A stretch of DNA of 64,000 nt from JACVRW01 sp963751105 (GCA_963751105.1 CAVVTG010000002.1:2108001-2172000), one strand, 5' to 3'. Positions 8,130 through 15,989 are shown, counted from the first letter of the stretch. Numbers and translations are program-made. Notes: a model not told the origin generated them from the letters alone.

Positions 8130-8516
8130 ATGGCGAGACAGGCAGTTTCGAGCGATGCGGCCCCAGAAGCACTCGGGCCCTACAGCCAGGCGATTGTCGC
8201 CGGCGGCTTTGTCTTCTGCTCAGGCATGGCCGGGATCGATCCCGCGACGAAAACGATCCCCGAGGGCATCGAAGCCCAGACCGAGCAGGCGCTGGTCAAC
8301 CTCGCCGCCGTGCTCGACGCTGCCGGCGCGTCCATGGCCGACGTGGTCAAGACCACGATCTTCTACGCCGACGTCGAGGACTTCGCCCGGCTCAACGACG
8401 TATACGCGAGCCACATGCCCGATCCCCCGCCGGCCCGTTCCGCCCCAGCGCACGTCCGCCTTCCCCACGGCCTGCTCGTCTCGATCGAGGCGATCGCCGA
8501 ACTGCCGCGCGAGTAA
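8130..8516 (+). CDS. ridA: RidA-family enamine/imine deaminase
   Basis: The 128-residue protein matches the RidA/YER057c/UK114 family in length and sequence: GPYSQAIVAGGFVFCSGMAG near the N-terminus, DVVKTTIFYADVEDFARLND in the middle and PARSAPAHVRLPHGLLVSIE at the C-terminus. Tyr18, Arg110 and Glu120 occupy the positions of the conserved substrate-site residues. RidA hydrolyses reactive 2-aminoacrylate and related imines released by PLP enzymes, protecting other PLP enzymes in the cytoplasm. Its start has GGAGG seven bases upstream. It is a single gene with no operon partner. Confidence 0.9.
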   Translation: MARQAVSSDAAPEALGPYSQAIVAGGFVFCSGMAGIDPATKTIPEGIEAQTEQALVNLAAVLDAAGASMADVVKTTIFYADVEDFARLNDVYASHMPDPPPARSAPAHVRLPHGLLVSIEAIAELPRE

Positions 8517-8589
8517 GACCGGGTCTGGGCTGCGATCACCCGGTGCAGGCGGGAGAGGCTGGGACGGACGGCGGCGACCCGCTCGCGCT

Positions 8590-9141
8590 CTAGCGGCGCA
8601 CCGCAGCGACAGCGAGCTGGTCTACGAGCTCGTTGAGCGTTTCCCCGGAGTGGCCGGGGACATAGGTGAAGTCGAGCCGGTGCGGCTTGGCCGCGACCAG
8701 AAGCTCCTCCCACAGATCTCGATTGGCGACCGGTTTCCTCTGCGAGTTCACCCAGCCGCGACGCTGCCAGCCGTCGAGCCAGCGGTCGGTGAACGCCTTC
8801 ATCAGGTAGGTGGAGTCGACGTGCGCCTGGACGTGGGTGGGGTTTTTCAGCGCGCGCAGGCCCTCGAGCAGCCCCGTGATCTCCATCCGGTTGTTGGTGG
8901 ACGGGCTCTGGTTACCCCAGACCGCCATCGCCCGCGTCTGGTGGCCGCTGCCCAGGTCGACGCTGACGGCGCCTGGCTCGGTGAACCGCTTGATCTCGCG
9001 TTCGAGCATGCTGTCGGCGGCGTCGGCGTCCGCCTTTTGGACGGGGCGGCCGAAGACGAGCACGGCTGCCCAGCCGCCGGCGGCGGACTCGCGGCCGTTG
9101 CCGGAGCACGCCCCATCGCACCAGAGGTGAACAGTCGGCAT
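8590..9141 (-). CDS. rnhA: Ribonuclease HI family protein
   Basis: The ATG at 9141 has AGGGTGA upstream and is preferred to one 36 bases earlier. The 183-residue protein keeps the RNase H catalytic set: Asp9 (WCDGACSGN), Glu87 (NNRMEITG), Asp109 (HVDSTYL) and Asp174 (NELVDQLA), plus His164 in VPGHSGETLNE. It degrades RNA in RNA-DNA hybrids. Compared with the ~155-residue E. coli enzyme there is an extra segment at about 36-75 (PVQKADADAADSMLEREI onward) between the first two strands. That segment occurs in some bacterial homologues and its role is not evident. Confidence 0.88.
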   Translation of the reverse strand: MPTVHLWCDGACSGNGRESAAGGWAAVLVFGRPVQKADADAADSMLEREIKRFTEPGAVSVDLGSGHQTRAMAVWGNQSPSTNNRMEITGLLEGLRALKNPTHVQAHVDSTYLMKAFTDRWLDGWQRRGWVNSQRKPVANRDLWEELLVAAKPHRLDFTYVPGHSGETLNELVDQLAVAAVRR

Positions 9142-9285
9142 AGTCACCCTGAACCTATCGCGCGCCGAAGCCGCCACTGAGCTGCTGGCGGGCGATTGAG
9201 CTGCACGATGCCGTCCGATGGAAGCCCGGCACGGGCGACATCGGTGAGATCGATGTCCAGCGCGCCTACCGCCGCGATCGACCGC

Positions 9286-9738
9286 TCAGGACGGCGACAT
9301 GACGATGACTGGGATCTCCCGCTTGGTGCGCGCCTGGTACGCGTCGTAGTCCGAGTAGATCTCGTTGAGCTTCGTCCAGTAGCCCGCGCGCTCCTCGGCG
9401 GAGGCCAGCCGCGGCGTCATCTTCGTTCGGCGGCCGAGGATCTCGACCTCGGCGGCGTCCATCGCTCGCAGGTTGTGGTACCAGGCCGGCGACGTCTCCC
9501 GACCCCCGGCGGAGGCGACCAGCACGACCTTGTCCCCGTCGGCTAGGTAGAGCAGCGGAGTCTCGCGCGGCTTGCCCGACTTACGCCCGACCGTGTGGAG
9601 AACGCACACGGGCGCCTCCTGCATCCTGCCGCCGAGGCGCCCGCCCGAGGCCCGGTAGGCGATGACGTTGAGCCGGGTGAAAAAGTTGAAAGCGCGCAGC
9701 CGCAGGGAGCCGGCGGGCGGGATGGGTGGCGGGGCCAT
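9286..9738 (-). CDS. Nitroreductase-family deazaflavin-dependent oxidoreductase (Ddn-like)
   Basis: The 150-residue split-barrel protein has the Ddn/DUF385 signature: VCVLHTVGRKSGKPRETPLL (45-64), SAGGRETSPAWYHNL (76-90) and a C-terminal YQARTKREIPVIVM. The family uses F420H2 to reduce quinones or nitroaromatics, and the presence of such a gene suggests the organism makes coenzyme F420. The first ~20 residues are basic and hydrophobic, as in Ddn, and may associate with the membrane. It is monocistronic as far as can be seen, on the same strand as the upstream propeller gene 101 bp away. Confidence 0.85.
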   Translation of the reverse strand: MAPPPIPPAGSLRLRAFNFFTRLNVIAYRASGGRLGGRMQEAPVCVLHTVGRKSGKPRETPLLYLADGDKVVLVASAGGRETSPAWYHNLRAMDAAEVEILGRRTKMTPRLASAEERAGYWTKLNEIYSDYDAYQARTKREIPVIVMSPS

Positions 9739-9839
9739 GTCCGGGAACCTACTCGGCTACTGCCCGCGCTTGGAGATCTTCACCACCGGCGGTGGCTGAT
9801 CGTCCTGAGCAGGAGGCTCACCCCGCGCCCTCCCGGCTG

Positions 9840-10868
9840 TCAGAGGCCGTCGACTCGGTAGACGTCTCCGGTCACCGACACGACGTACGCCTTGGCTCCG
9901 ACGAACTCCACCGACGTGGGCCGGTCCAGCACGAGTTCCTCGCCGCGGCCGTCCACGACCGGCGTCAGTTCGCCGTGACGTCCCACGACGACCAACCGGC
10001 CCGTGTCCGGCAGGGCCCGGGACCCCTCACCGACACCATCCCACTGACCCTGTGAGAGTCCGTAGAGCTTGCCGTGGGGACCCCGCTCGACGTCGATGAG
10101 CATGCTTGCGCCGCTGGCTACCTCGCGCGGCTCCCGTCCCGGGCGCAGAGCGACGACTTTGCCGTCCTCGGGGACGTGGGGGATCGGGCCCATCTGGGTG
10201 ACGAAGATGCGGTCGAAGGCCGTCTCGAGTCCGGTCGGCACCACGTTGCCGAACGTGGCGAACTCGTGGATCGAACCGTGCCGGTCGATCCACAGCACCC
10301 GGTTGTGGTGCCCATCGGTCACCAGGAACCCGCCGCGGTAGCGCTCCAGCGCGAAGTGCACACCGGTGTCGACGAAGAACGCCGGCTCCGGCGGGTTGTC
10401 CACCGACCATTGGCCCAGATCGGCGACGAGCGTGATCGACCCGTCGCGCTCGATCCGGTAGAGGCCGTTTACTGCCTCCGGATCACCGAACGGTTGCGGC
10501 GGTTCACTGAGGATCGTGCCGCTCACGAGCGTGACGAGCACGTAGGCCGTGCGACCCGCGAACGCGACGTCCACCGGTCCCCCGATGTCCACACCCTGGA
10601 ACGCCTTCGGTGGCAGCCCGTCGGCATACGGGGCCACTCGTCCGGAGCGGCGGTCGATGCGCAGCACCGAACCGGCCGCGCCGTCCGTGACATAGAGCGC
10701 CCCGCCGGGACCGATCGTGCTCCCGGTGACGAAATCGTCGCTGCCGAACTCGGCCAGCCGCGTCACCACCGGATCTCCCCGGTCGTGGGCGCTGACCGTC
10801 GGCGCGACCACCGCCGCCGCTAGTCCAGCTACCGCGATGAGCAGGCCGATCCGACGCATGACAGCCAT
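9840..10868 (-). CDS. Secreted ScyD/ScyE-like beta-propeller protein
   Basis: The ATG at 10868 is chosen because AAGGAGAGGG lies about ten bases upstream and the product then starts with a signal peptide (MAVMRRIGLLIAVAGLAAAV, cleavage near VSAHDRG). The 342-residue mature-type sequence has recurring beta-propeller blades, for example GPGGALYVTDGAAGSVLRID, GGFLVTDGHHNRVLWIDRHG and SVEFVGAKAYVVSVTGDVYR. It matches the ScyD/ScyE family, named after the cyanobacterial scytonemin cluster but widespread as lactonase-like propellers. No scytonemin genes are nearby, so only a secreted propeller can be claimed. Confidence 0.78.
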   Translation of the reverse strand: MAVMRRIGLLIAVAGLAAAVVAPTVSAHDRGDPVVTRLAEFGSDDFVTGSTIGPGGALYVTDGAAGSVLRIDRRSGRVAPYADGLPPKAFQGVDIGGPVDVAFAGRTAYVLVTLVSGTILSEPPQPFGDPEAVNGLYRIERDGSITLVADLGQWSVDNPPEPAFFVDTGVHFALERYRGGFLVTDGHHNRVLWIDRHGSIHEFATFGNVVPTGLETAFDRIFVTQMGPIPHVPEDGKVVALRPGREPREVASGASMLIDVERGPHGKLYGLSQGQWDGVGEGSRALPDTGRLVVVGRHGELTPVVDGRGEELVLDRPTSVEFVGAKAYVVSVTGDVYRVDGL

Positions 10869-11091
10869 GGGGCGCCCTCTCCTTCGTGGCCAGGCCGAGT
10901 CGCCACAGCGGGCGGATGCCGAATCTGACAGCCCCGACTGTAGCTCCTCTGATGCCATCCTCTACCACCGCCACCGAGCAAGTCAAGTGAGGCGGAACAC
11001 GTGTCCCCATGCGGCGCGCGACGGTCCCCGCAGGTGCGAACTCACTGCTTCCTGCGGGACGTCGAGGACGGCCCCACGGTGGGCAAGAGCC

Positions 11092-11235
11092 CTACACCGA
11101 ATCCACCGAGAAGGTGTCGCAGTCCCCCGGCTCGCCGCGCTCGCGCCCGGCGTTGCACCAGCGCGCCCGCTGCTCGGAGCTGCCGTGGGTGAAGGAATCG
11201 GGTTGATGCTCTCGCCAGCCCAGTTGGATCCAGGC
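11092..11235 (-). pseudogene. C-terminal fragment of a neutral zinc metallopeptidase (YpfJ family)
   Basis: On the minus strand the frame closing at TAG 11092-11094 reads PDSFTHGSSEQRARW, then CNAGRERGEPGDCDTFSVDS. This corresponds to the extreme C-terminus of YpfJ-type putative neutral zinc metallopeptidases, which end in a similar SFTHGTSxQR...GD...CDTF block. The match fades upstream of about 11215, where a fragment ESINP appears in the next frame, and an in-frame stop lies near 11270. The HEXXH catalytic region is absent. It is therefore a remnant, not a functional gene. Confidence 0.65.
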
Positions 11236-11289
11236 GATGCCGCGCGCGGTGACCTGGCTCCGCTCGCTCGACTAAGCAGACACCATCTC

Positions 11290-11500
11290 CTGGTGCTCGC
11301 GCTAAGCGACACTCGTGCTCGGACTGCTCCCTCGCATGGAAAGCAGGAGCGACGGTGGCGCGCACAACGCTCGGCCGTCGCTCTCGCGTTTCGCGCAAAG
11401 CAGCACTCGAGGCGCCCGTGCCGCAGGGTGCTGCATGCATGGGGAAGCGACACTGTCCTCAGCCGTCGCGCTTGACACGTCCCGCTTTCGCGTATCGCGC
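11290..11500 (+). repeat. Dispersed intergenic repeat, copy 3 (four core units)
   Basis: Core AAGC positions are 11304, 11341, 11398 and 11445, so the spacings are 37, 57 and 47 bases. The clearest units are GCTAAGCGACACTCG (11302-11316), TCGCGCAAAGCAGCACTCG (11391-11409) and GCATGGGGAAGCGACACTG (11438-11456). The first 41 bases from 11304 are identical to copy 2. A further CCGCTTTCGCGTATCGCGC lies at about 11482-11500. Confidence 0.8.
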
Positions 11501-11745
11501 GCAGGGCGGCTGCGGAAGAGCTGCTTGCGGCGGTCTGCCTAGCTCGTCAGCGGTCCAGTCAGTCCCGAGTCTTGCTCAGGGACAGCGCCCGCCGAGCGCC
11601 ACTGAGGCCTCGTGCGTCACGGGTGTATGGTGTGCCTGCGCTTTCGCCTCAAGCCTCGGCGAGCGAGTCTGTCCGGCTCCGACACCTGGCCGGTCCGGGC
11701 ATCGAACTCCATGGCCGACGCCGAACTGCCACGTCAGGAGCCAGC

Positions 11746-11925
11746 ATGACCACCTCCGCCGAGACCTTCGTCCCTCCGGTCGAGGCGATGCACGCCCACC
11801 CCAACCTCATCTACTTCTACGAGGTGGACGAGGGCAACCACTTCGCGGCCTGGGGGCGACCCGACGTCTTCACCTCCGAGGTGCGAGCCGGCTTCAGGTC
11901 ACTGCGAGCAGAGAGGACGTCATGA
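11746..11925 (+). pseudogene. Internally deleted epoxide-hydrolase remnant, 59 codons, still open
   Basis: The ORF starts at ATG 11746 with CAGGAG upstream and encodes MTTSAETFVPPVEAMHAHPN followed by LIYFYEVDEGNHFAAWGRPD and VFTSEVRAGFRSLRAERTS. From HPNLIYF on it matches the last ~40 residues of the adjacent epoxide hydrolase (YPNLIYFNEVDRGGHFAAWE, then DEVRAGFRSLR). It contains the catalytic His but no nucleophile or oxyanion hole. Its TGA overlaps the next ATG as ATGA, so it may still be translated and couple to the following gene. The simplest reading is a tandem third paralogue that lost its central ~330 codons. Confidence 0.6.
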
Positions 11926-13136
11926 CGGGCACCGCCGCAACCGCCGTCGAGCTACGCCCCTTCCACGTCGACATTCCGGAGGAGGCCCTGGAGGATCTCC
12001 GCCGGCGCATCGTGGCAACGCAGTGGCCGGAGAAGGAGACAGTCTCGGATGACTCGCAGGGTGTGCCGTTGGCGACGATGCAGAAGCTCGCGCGCTACTG
12101 GGCGAGCGACTACGACTGGCGCAGGTGCGAGGCCGAGCTGAACGCGCTGCCGCAGTTCATCACCGAAATCGATGGGCTCGACATCCACTTCATTCACGTT
12201 CGGTCGCAGCACGAGGACGCGTTGCCGCTCGTCGTCAACCATGGATGGCCTGGCTCGATCATCGAGCAGCTGAAGATCGTCGACCGGCTGACCGATCCGA
12301 CGGCACACGGCGCGAGCGGAGGGGACGCCTTCCATGTGGTGATTCCGTCGATGCCGGGCTACGGGTTCTCGGGCAAGCCGACGGGCACGGGCTGGGGCCC
12401 GGAGCGCATGGGGCGCGCGTGGGCGGAGCTGATGAAGCGGCTCGGCTACACCCGGTACGTCGCTCAGGGTGGCGACTGGGGCGCGTTCGTGGTCGACCAG
12501 ATGGGCGTCCAGGCACCGGCGGGGTTGGTCGCGATCCACACGAACATGCCCGCCACGGTGCCGGCCGACGTCGACAAGGCCACCCTGGCCGGCGACCCGC
12601 CGCCACCCGGTCTCTCGGCCGAGGAGCGGCGCGCGTACGACGGGCTGATCAGAACCTACGGCCAGGTCGAGTACGCCCACATGATGGCCGCGCGCCCGCA
12701 GACCCTCTACGGCATCGCGGATTCCCCGGTCGGCCTGGCCGCGTGGCTGCTCGACCACAACGACGCTGACGCCCAGCCCGCCGCCGCGATGGCTTCCGCT
12801 CTGGAGCGGACCGACAGCGCGACGGGCGAGCTGACGCGTGACGAGGTCCTCGACAACATCACGCTCTACTGGGTGACGAACACCGGGGTCTCCGCGTCTC
12901 GCCTCTACTGGGAGTACAAGGGTGGCTTCTTCAACGCCAAGGGCGTGAACCTCCCGGTTGCCGTAACGGTCTTCCCCAGCGAGCAGTACCAGGCGCCACG
13001 GAGCTGGGCCGAGGAGGCCTACCCCAACCTCATCTACTTCAACGAGGTCGACAGGGGCGGGCACTTCGCCGCTTGGGAGGACCCGGAGCTGTTCACAGAC
13101 GAGGTCCGCGCGGGCTTTCGCTCGCTGAGGACTTGA
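11922..13136 (+). CDS. Epoxide hydrolase (EHN domain, microsomal/juvenile-hormone type), copy 1
   Basis: The 404-residue protein has an N-terminal EHN domain (about 10-115: RPFHVDIPEEALEDLRRRI) followed by an alpha/beta-hydrolase domain. HGWPGS (107-112) forms the oxyanion hole, Asp185 in GGDWGA is the nucleophile and His381 in GGHFAAWE completes the site. It would open epoxides to diols in the cytoplasm; the substrate is unknown. The start ATG at 11922 overlaps the preceding short ORF by four bases. A closely similar paralogue follows after 20 bp, so the two genes probably form one transcription unit. Confidence 0.88.
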   Translation: MTGTAATAVELRPFHVDIPEEALEDLRRRIVATQWPEKETVSDDSQGVPLATMQKLARYWASDYDWRRCEAELNALPQFITEIDGLDIHFIHVRSQHEDALPLVVNHGWPGSIIEQLKIVDRLTDPTAHGASGGDAFHVVIPSMPGYGFSGKPTGTGWGPERMGRAWAELMKRLGYTRYVAQGGDWGAFVVDQMGVQAPAGLVAIHTNMPATVPADVDKATLAGDPPPPGLSAEERRAYDGLIRTYGQVEYAHMMAARPQTLYGIADSPVGLAAWLLDHNDADAQPAAAMASALERTDSATGELTRDEVLDNITLYWVTNTGVSASRLYWEYKGGFFNAKGVNLPVAVTVFPSEQYQAPRSWAEEAYPNLIYFNEVDRGGHFAAWEDPELFTDEVRAGFRSLRT

Positions 13137-13156
13137 GATGAACAAAGGAGCGACAT

Positions 13157-14356
13157 ATGCCCGTTACGGCTGACGCAACAGCGATCCGCCCCTTCCACAT
13201 CGAGGTTCCGGAGGAGCAGCTCGCTGAGCTGCGCCGGCGCATCGACGCGACTCGCTGGCCCTCCGGCGAGCTCGTCGACGACCGGTCCCAGGGAGTGCAG
13301 CTGGCGACGATCCAGGCGCTCGCCCGCTACTGGACGACCGACTACGACTGGCGCAAGTGCGAGGCAAGACTGAACGCGCTGCCGCAGTTCACTACCCAGA
13401 TCGACGGCGTGGACATCCACTTCATCCACGTGAAGTCGCCGCACGAGAATGCGATGCCGCTGATCATGACCCATGGCTGGCCCGGCTCGGTCGTCGAGCT
13501 GCTGGAGACCGTCGGCCCGCTGACCGACCCGACCGCTCACGGCGGCACCGCCGAGGACGCATTCCACCTGGTGCTGCCGTCCCTGCCCGGTTACGGGTTC
13601 TCCGGTGAGCCGGCCGAGCTCGGCTGGGACGCCGCCCGCACCGCACGCGCGTGGGCGGAGCTGATGCACCGCCTCGGCTACACGCGCTACGTTGCCCAGG
13701 GCGGCGATGTGGGTGCCCTCGTCACGGACCTGATGGGCCGCCAGGCGGTCGAGGGTTTGGTCGGCTACCACCTGAACCTGCTCACGGCGGTGCTCGCAAT
13801 CGGCGATCACCTGCCCAAGGAATCCGAACAGGAACGCGCAGCGGCCGAGGCGGTCGCGACGTTCAGGGAGGACGGCTTCGGCTACTTCCTCGAGATGGCA
13901 ACGCGGCCGCAGACGATCGGCTATGCCCTGCTGGATTCACCTGTCGCGCTGGCGGCCTGGTTGCTCGACCATGACACGGACAGCTACTACAAGATCTCCC
14001 GCGCGTTCGTGGACGGCGACCCAGTGGGCAATCTGACCCGGGACACCATCGTCGACAACATCACCCTGTACTGGCTGACCGGCACCGGAGCGGCGGCGGC
14101 CCGGTCGTACTGGGAGGACGGACGCGCGCTGGCCGCAGCGCTTGCGAGCGGCCAGCCCCCTCCGCCGGTCTCGGTTCCGGTCGGCTTCACGGCGTTCCCC
14201 GGCGAGATCTGGGCTTCCCCGCGCAGCTGGGTCGAGGCGGTCTACCCCGACCTCGCCTACTTCAACGAAGTCGACAAGGGCGGCCACTTCGCCGCCTGGG
14301 AAGAGCCGGAGCTCTTCTCGACGGAGATCCGAGCGGCGTTCGGGGGGCTTCGCTAG
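13157..14356 (+). CDS. Epoxide hydrolase (EHN domain), copy 2
   Basis: This 399-residue tandem paralogue of the preceding enzyme starts at an ATG with AAAGGAG. It keeps the EHN domain (RPFHIEVPEEQLAELRRRID), HGWPGS (106-111), nucleophile Asp184 and His377 (GGHFAAWE). The residue after the nucleophile is Val (GGDVGA), where copy 1 and most family members have Trp, so substrate preference or activity may differ. The lid region (about 210-260) also diverges more than the rest. A thioredoxin-fold gene starts directly at the stop codon, indicating an operon. Confidence 0.86.
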   Translation: MPVTADATAIRPFHIEVPEEQLAELRRRIDATRWPSGELVDDRSQGVQLATIQALARYWTTDYDWRKCEARLNALPQFTTQIDGVDIHFIHVKSPHENAMPLIMTHGWPGSVVELLETVGPLTDPTAHGGTAEDAFHLVLPSLPGYGFSGEPAELGWDAARTARAWAELMHRLGYTRYVAQGGDVGALVTDLMGRQAVEGLVGYHLNLLTAVLAIGDHLPKESEQERAAAEAVATFREDGFGYFLEMATRPQTIGYALLDSPVALAAWLLDHDTDSYYKISRAFVDGDPVGNLTRDTIVDNITLYWLTGTGAAAARSYWEDGRALAAALASGQPPPPVSVPVGFTAFPGEIWASPRSWVEAVYPDLAYFNEVDKGGHFAAWEEPELFSTEIRAAFGGLR

Positions 14357-15268
14357 TTGAGCGTCTCCGAACGCGTGCACATGCCGCCGCTCGACGGGGC
14401 TACCGGGTGGGTCAACTCCGATCCACTCGGCCCCGCCGAGCTCCGCGGGCACGTCGTGCTCGTGAACTTCTGGACGCTCACCTGCATCAACTGGCTGCGC
14501 CAGGAGCCGTACATCCGCGCGTGGTCGCGGGCCTACCGGGACGACGGGCTGGTCGTGCTAGGAGTCCACACGCCTGAGTTCGCGTTTGAGCACGAAATCG
14601 AGCTCGTGCGCCAGGCCACGAATGATCGGGCGATCGACTACCCGGTCGCGGCGGACAACGACTACGAGGTCTGGGGCGCCTTCGCCAACCGCTACTGGCC
14701 GGCGCTCTACTTCGTCGACGCTGAGGGCGCCATCCGCGACGAGCACTTCGGCGAGGGGCGCTACGACGAATCGCAGCGCGTGCTCCAGCGTCTGCTCGGT
14801 GTCGAGCGCGCGCTCGTGTCCGTCGAGGGCCTCGGCGTGGAGGCAGACGCCGATTGGGACCAGCTGCGTACGCCCGAGACGTATCTCGGCCACGCGCGCG
14901 GCGAGCCGCCCGCGTCACCGGACCGCCTGCCCCTGAACCGCTGGGCGCTGGCCGGCGAGTGGACGGTTGGGCCTGAGAGCATCGCGCTCGACCGGGCCGG
15001 GGGGAGCATCGTCTACCGGTTCCACGCGCGCGACGCGCATCTCGTCCTGTCGCCCGGAGCGCGAGGGCCGATTCCCTTCCGCGTGCGCCTCGACGGCGAG
15101 GCTCCGGGCACGTCACACGGCGTGGACGTCAACGAGGACGGAAACGGCCTGCTCCGGGAAGGCCGCATGTACCAGCTGGTGCGCCAGCACGACATGGTGC
15201 GCGAGCGCACGCTCGAGATCACTTTCCTCGAGCCGGGCGCGGAGGCGTACGCGTTCACGTTCGGGTAG
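14357..15268 (+). CDS. Thioredoxin-fold (DipZ/TlpA-like) protein lacking the second active-site Cys
   Basis: The TTG start abuts the TAG of the epoxide hydrolase, with a G-rich stretch (CGGGGGGCTTCG) upstream. The 303-residue protein has a thioredoxin-like domain (about 25-150) and a C-terminal beta-rich domain (about 195-303), the order seen in the soluble part of DipZ/CcdA-fused thioredoxins. The active-site segment is VNFWTLTCINWLRQ, so the expected CxxC reads C43-I-N-W46. Loss of the resolving Cys would prevent a normal dithiol-disulfide cycle. No signal peptide or membrane segment is seen. A start at a later codon is possible. Confidence 0.75.
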   Translation: MSVSERVHMPPLDGATGWVNSDPLGPAELRGHVVLVNFWTLTCINWLRQEPYIRAWSRAYRDDGLVVLGVHTPEFAFEHEIELVRQATNDRAIDYPVAADNDYEVWGAFANRYWPALYFVDAEGAIRDEHFGEGRYDESQRVLQRLLGVERALVSVEGLGVEADADWDQLRTPETYLGHARGEPPASPDRLPLNRWALAGEWTVGPESIALDRAGGSIVYRFHARDAHLVLSPGARGPIPFRVRLDGEAPGTSHGVDVNEDGNGLLREGRMYQLVRQHDMVRERTLEITFLEPGAEAYAFTFG

Positions 15269-15273
15269 CCGAG

Positions 15274-15489
15274 GTGGACGACTGGGTCACAGTCGAGGTT
15301 GCAAGTAGCGAGGCCGAGGCCGAGCTGCTCTGCTCGGTCTTGCGTGGCGCCGGCATCGAGTGCCTGCCCCGGTTAACGAACAGCGGGGCCGGGGCTGGAG
15401 ACGGCCTGGGCACCACGGGGGCGCAGGACATCATGGTCAGCCCGCAGGACGCGCAAGACGCACGCGAGATCCTGCACGAACCCCGATGA
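15274..15489 (+). CDS. DUF2007-type small protein
   Basis: The 71-residue protein starts with GTG five bases after the previous stop. MDDWVTVEVASSEAEAELLC (1-20), GAGIECLPRL (26-35) and a C-terminal DIMVSPQDAQDAREIL are typical of DUF2007, a small ferredoxin-like fold sometimes called a putative signal-transducing protein. No biochemical function is established for the family. Its close spacing suggests it belongs to the epoxide hydrolase - thioredoxin-fold operon. Confidence 0.75.
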   Translation: MDDWVTVEVASSEAEAELLCSVLRGAGIECLPRLTNSGAGAGDGLGTTGAQDIMVSPQDAQDAREILHEPR

Positions 15490-15507
15490 GCCACAGAGAA
15501 TGACACC

Positions 15508-15633
15508 GTGTTGATTCCGGACGGCCAGATCGACGAGGTGCTGGCCGAGGCACGCAAAGTCGAGGCCGCGGATGCCGCCTCTCGCGACCAGATCGCCCGC
15601 GAGCAGGTTCGCGTGAGCGATCACTTCCGCTAG
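15508..15633 (+). CDS. Possible small acidic-helical protein (41 aa)
   Basis: A 41-codon frame starting GTG TTG encodes LIPDGQIDEVLAEARKVEAA and then DAASRDQIAREQVRVSDHFR. It is strongly helical with regularly placed charges, and codon third positions are G/C, as in real genes of this replicon. It sits 18 bases after the DUF2007 gene. The ribosome-binding site is weak (AGAGAATG). No family is recognised, and it could be non-coding. Confidence 0.45.
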   Translation: MLIPDGQIDEVLAEARKVEAADAASRDQIAREQVRVSDHFR

Positions 15634-15644
15634 TCCCCGCGCTT

Positions 15645-15790
15645 GGTCGACGCGCGGTGCTCCTTTCGCGTGGTTGAGATGGCCGCGCCGTCCGCCAACC
15701 GGGCTTAGGCGAGAGTGCTGCTTCCCCATGCAAGCGGCATCCTCCGCGCACCACGTCGAAGTGCTGCTTTCGCGTGATTGCGCAACTGCT
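15645..15790 (-). repeat. Dispersed intergenic repeat, copy 4 (inverted orientation)
   Basis: Read on the minus strand the units are CACGCGAAAGCAGCACTTCG (about 15757-15776), GCATGGGGAAGCAGCACTC (15712-15730) and CACGCGAAAGGAGCACCG (about 15653-15671). They have the same core and order as copy 3 but opposite orientation, with 45-60 base spacing. It lies between the 41-codon ORF and tRNA-Arg. Confidence 0.65.
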
Positions 15791-15915
15791 TCGAGACGCG
15801 GCCAGCCGAATTGATGGGTCATGCCATGGAACCTCCCTCGCCGCTGACCTCCGGTCCATGGAAGGCTCGTTCTTCCTGCTTCCAGGACTTGCCCGTCCCT
15901 CACCCTTCTCGCCCA

Positions 15916-15989
15916 TGCCCCGGGCAGGACTCGAACCTGCGACCCGCGGCTTAGAAGGCCGCTGCTCTATCCAGCTGAGCTACCGGGGC
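15916..15989 (-). tRNA. tRNA-Arg (anticodon UCU)
   Basis: On the minus strand this folds as a 74-nt tRNA. The acceptor is GCCCCGG paired with CCGGGGC plus discriminator A, the D-arm holds AGCTCAGCTGGATAGAGC, and the anticodon stem-loop is GCGGC-CTTCTAA-GCCGC with anticodon TCT. The T-arm is GCAGGTTCGAGTCCTGC. CCA is not encoded. It reads AGA/AGG codons. Confidence 0.95.

Larger units (their letters stand above)
10869..11745. other. Long intergenic region with gene remnant and repeats
   Basis: This 877-base stretch holds no intact gene. It carries a zinc-metallopeptidase C-terminal remnant (11092-11235, minus strand) and a repeat copy (about 11290-11500). From 11500 to 11745 nothing is recognised except CAGGAG at 11735-11740, which serves the short ORF at 11746. 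It looks like an accumulation of decayed sequence rather than one regulatory region. Confidence 0.6.

Noticed and set aside
9840..10868. Scytonemin biosynthesis link of the ScyD/E-like protein
   Set aside because: No scyA, scyB, scyC or tyrosine/tryptophan pathway genes surround it; the name reflects only the propeller family.
5840..11500. CRISPR array
   Set aside because: The repeated units are short (about 13-18 bases), degenerate, irregularly spaced and separated by related rather than unique linkers. There are no cas genes.
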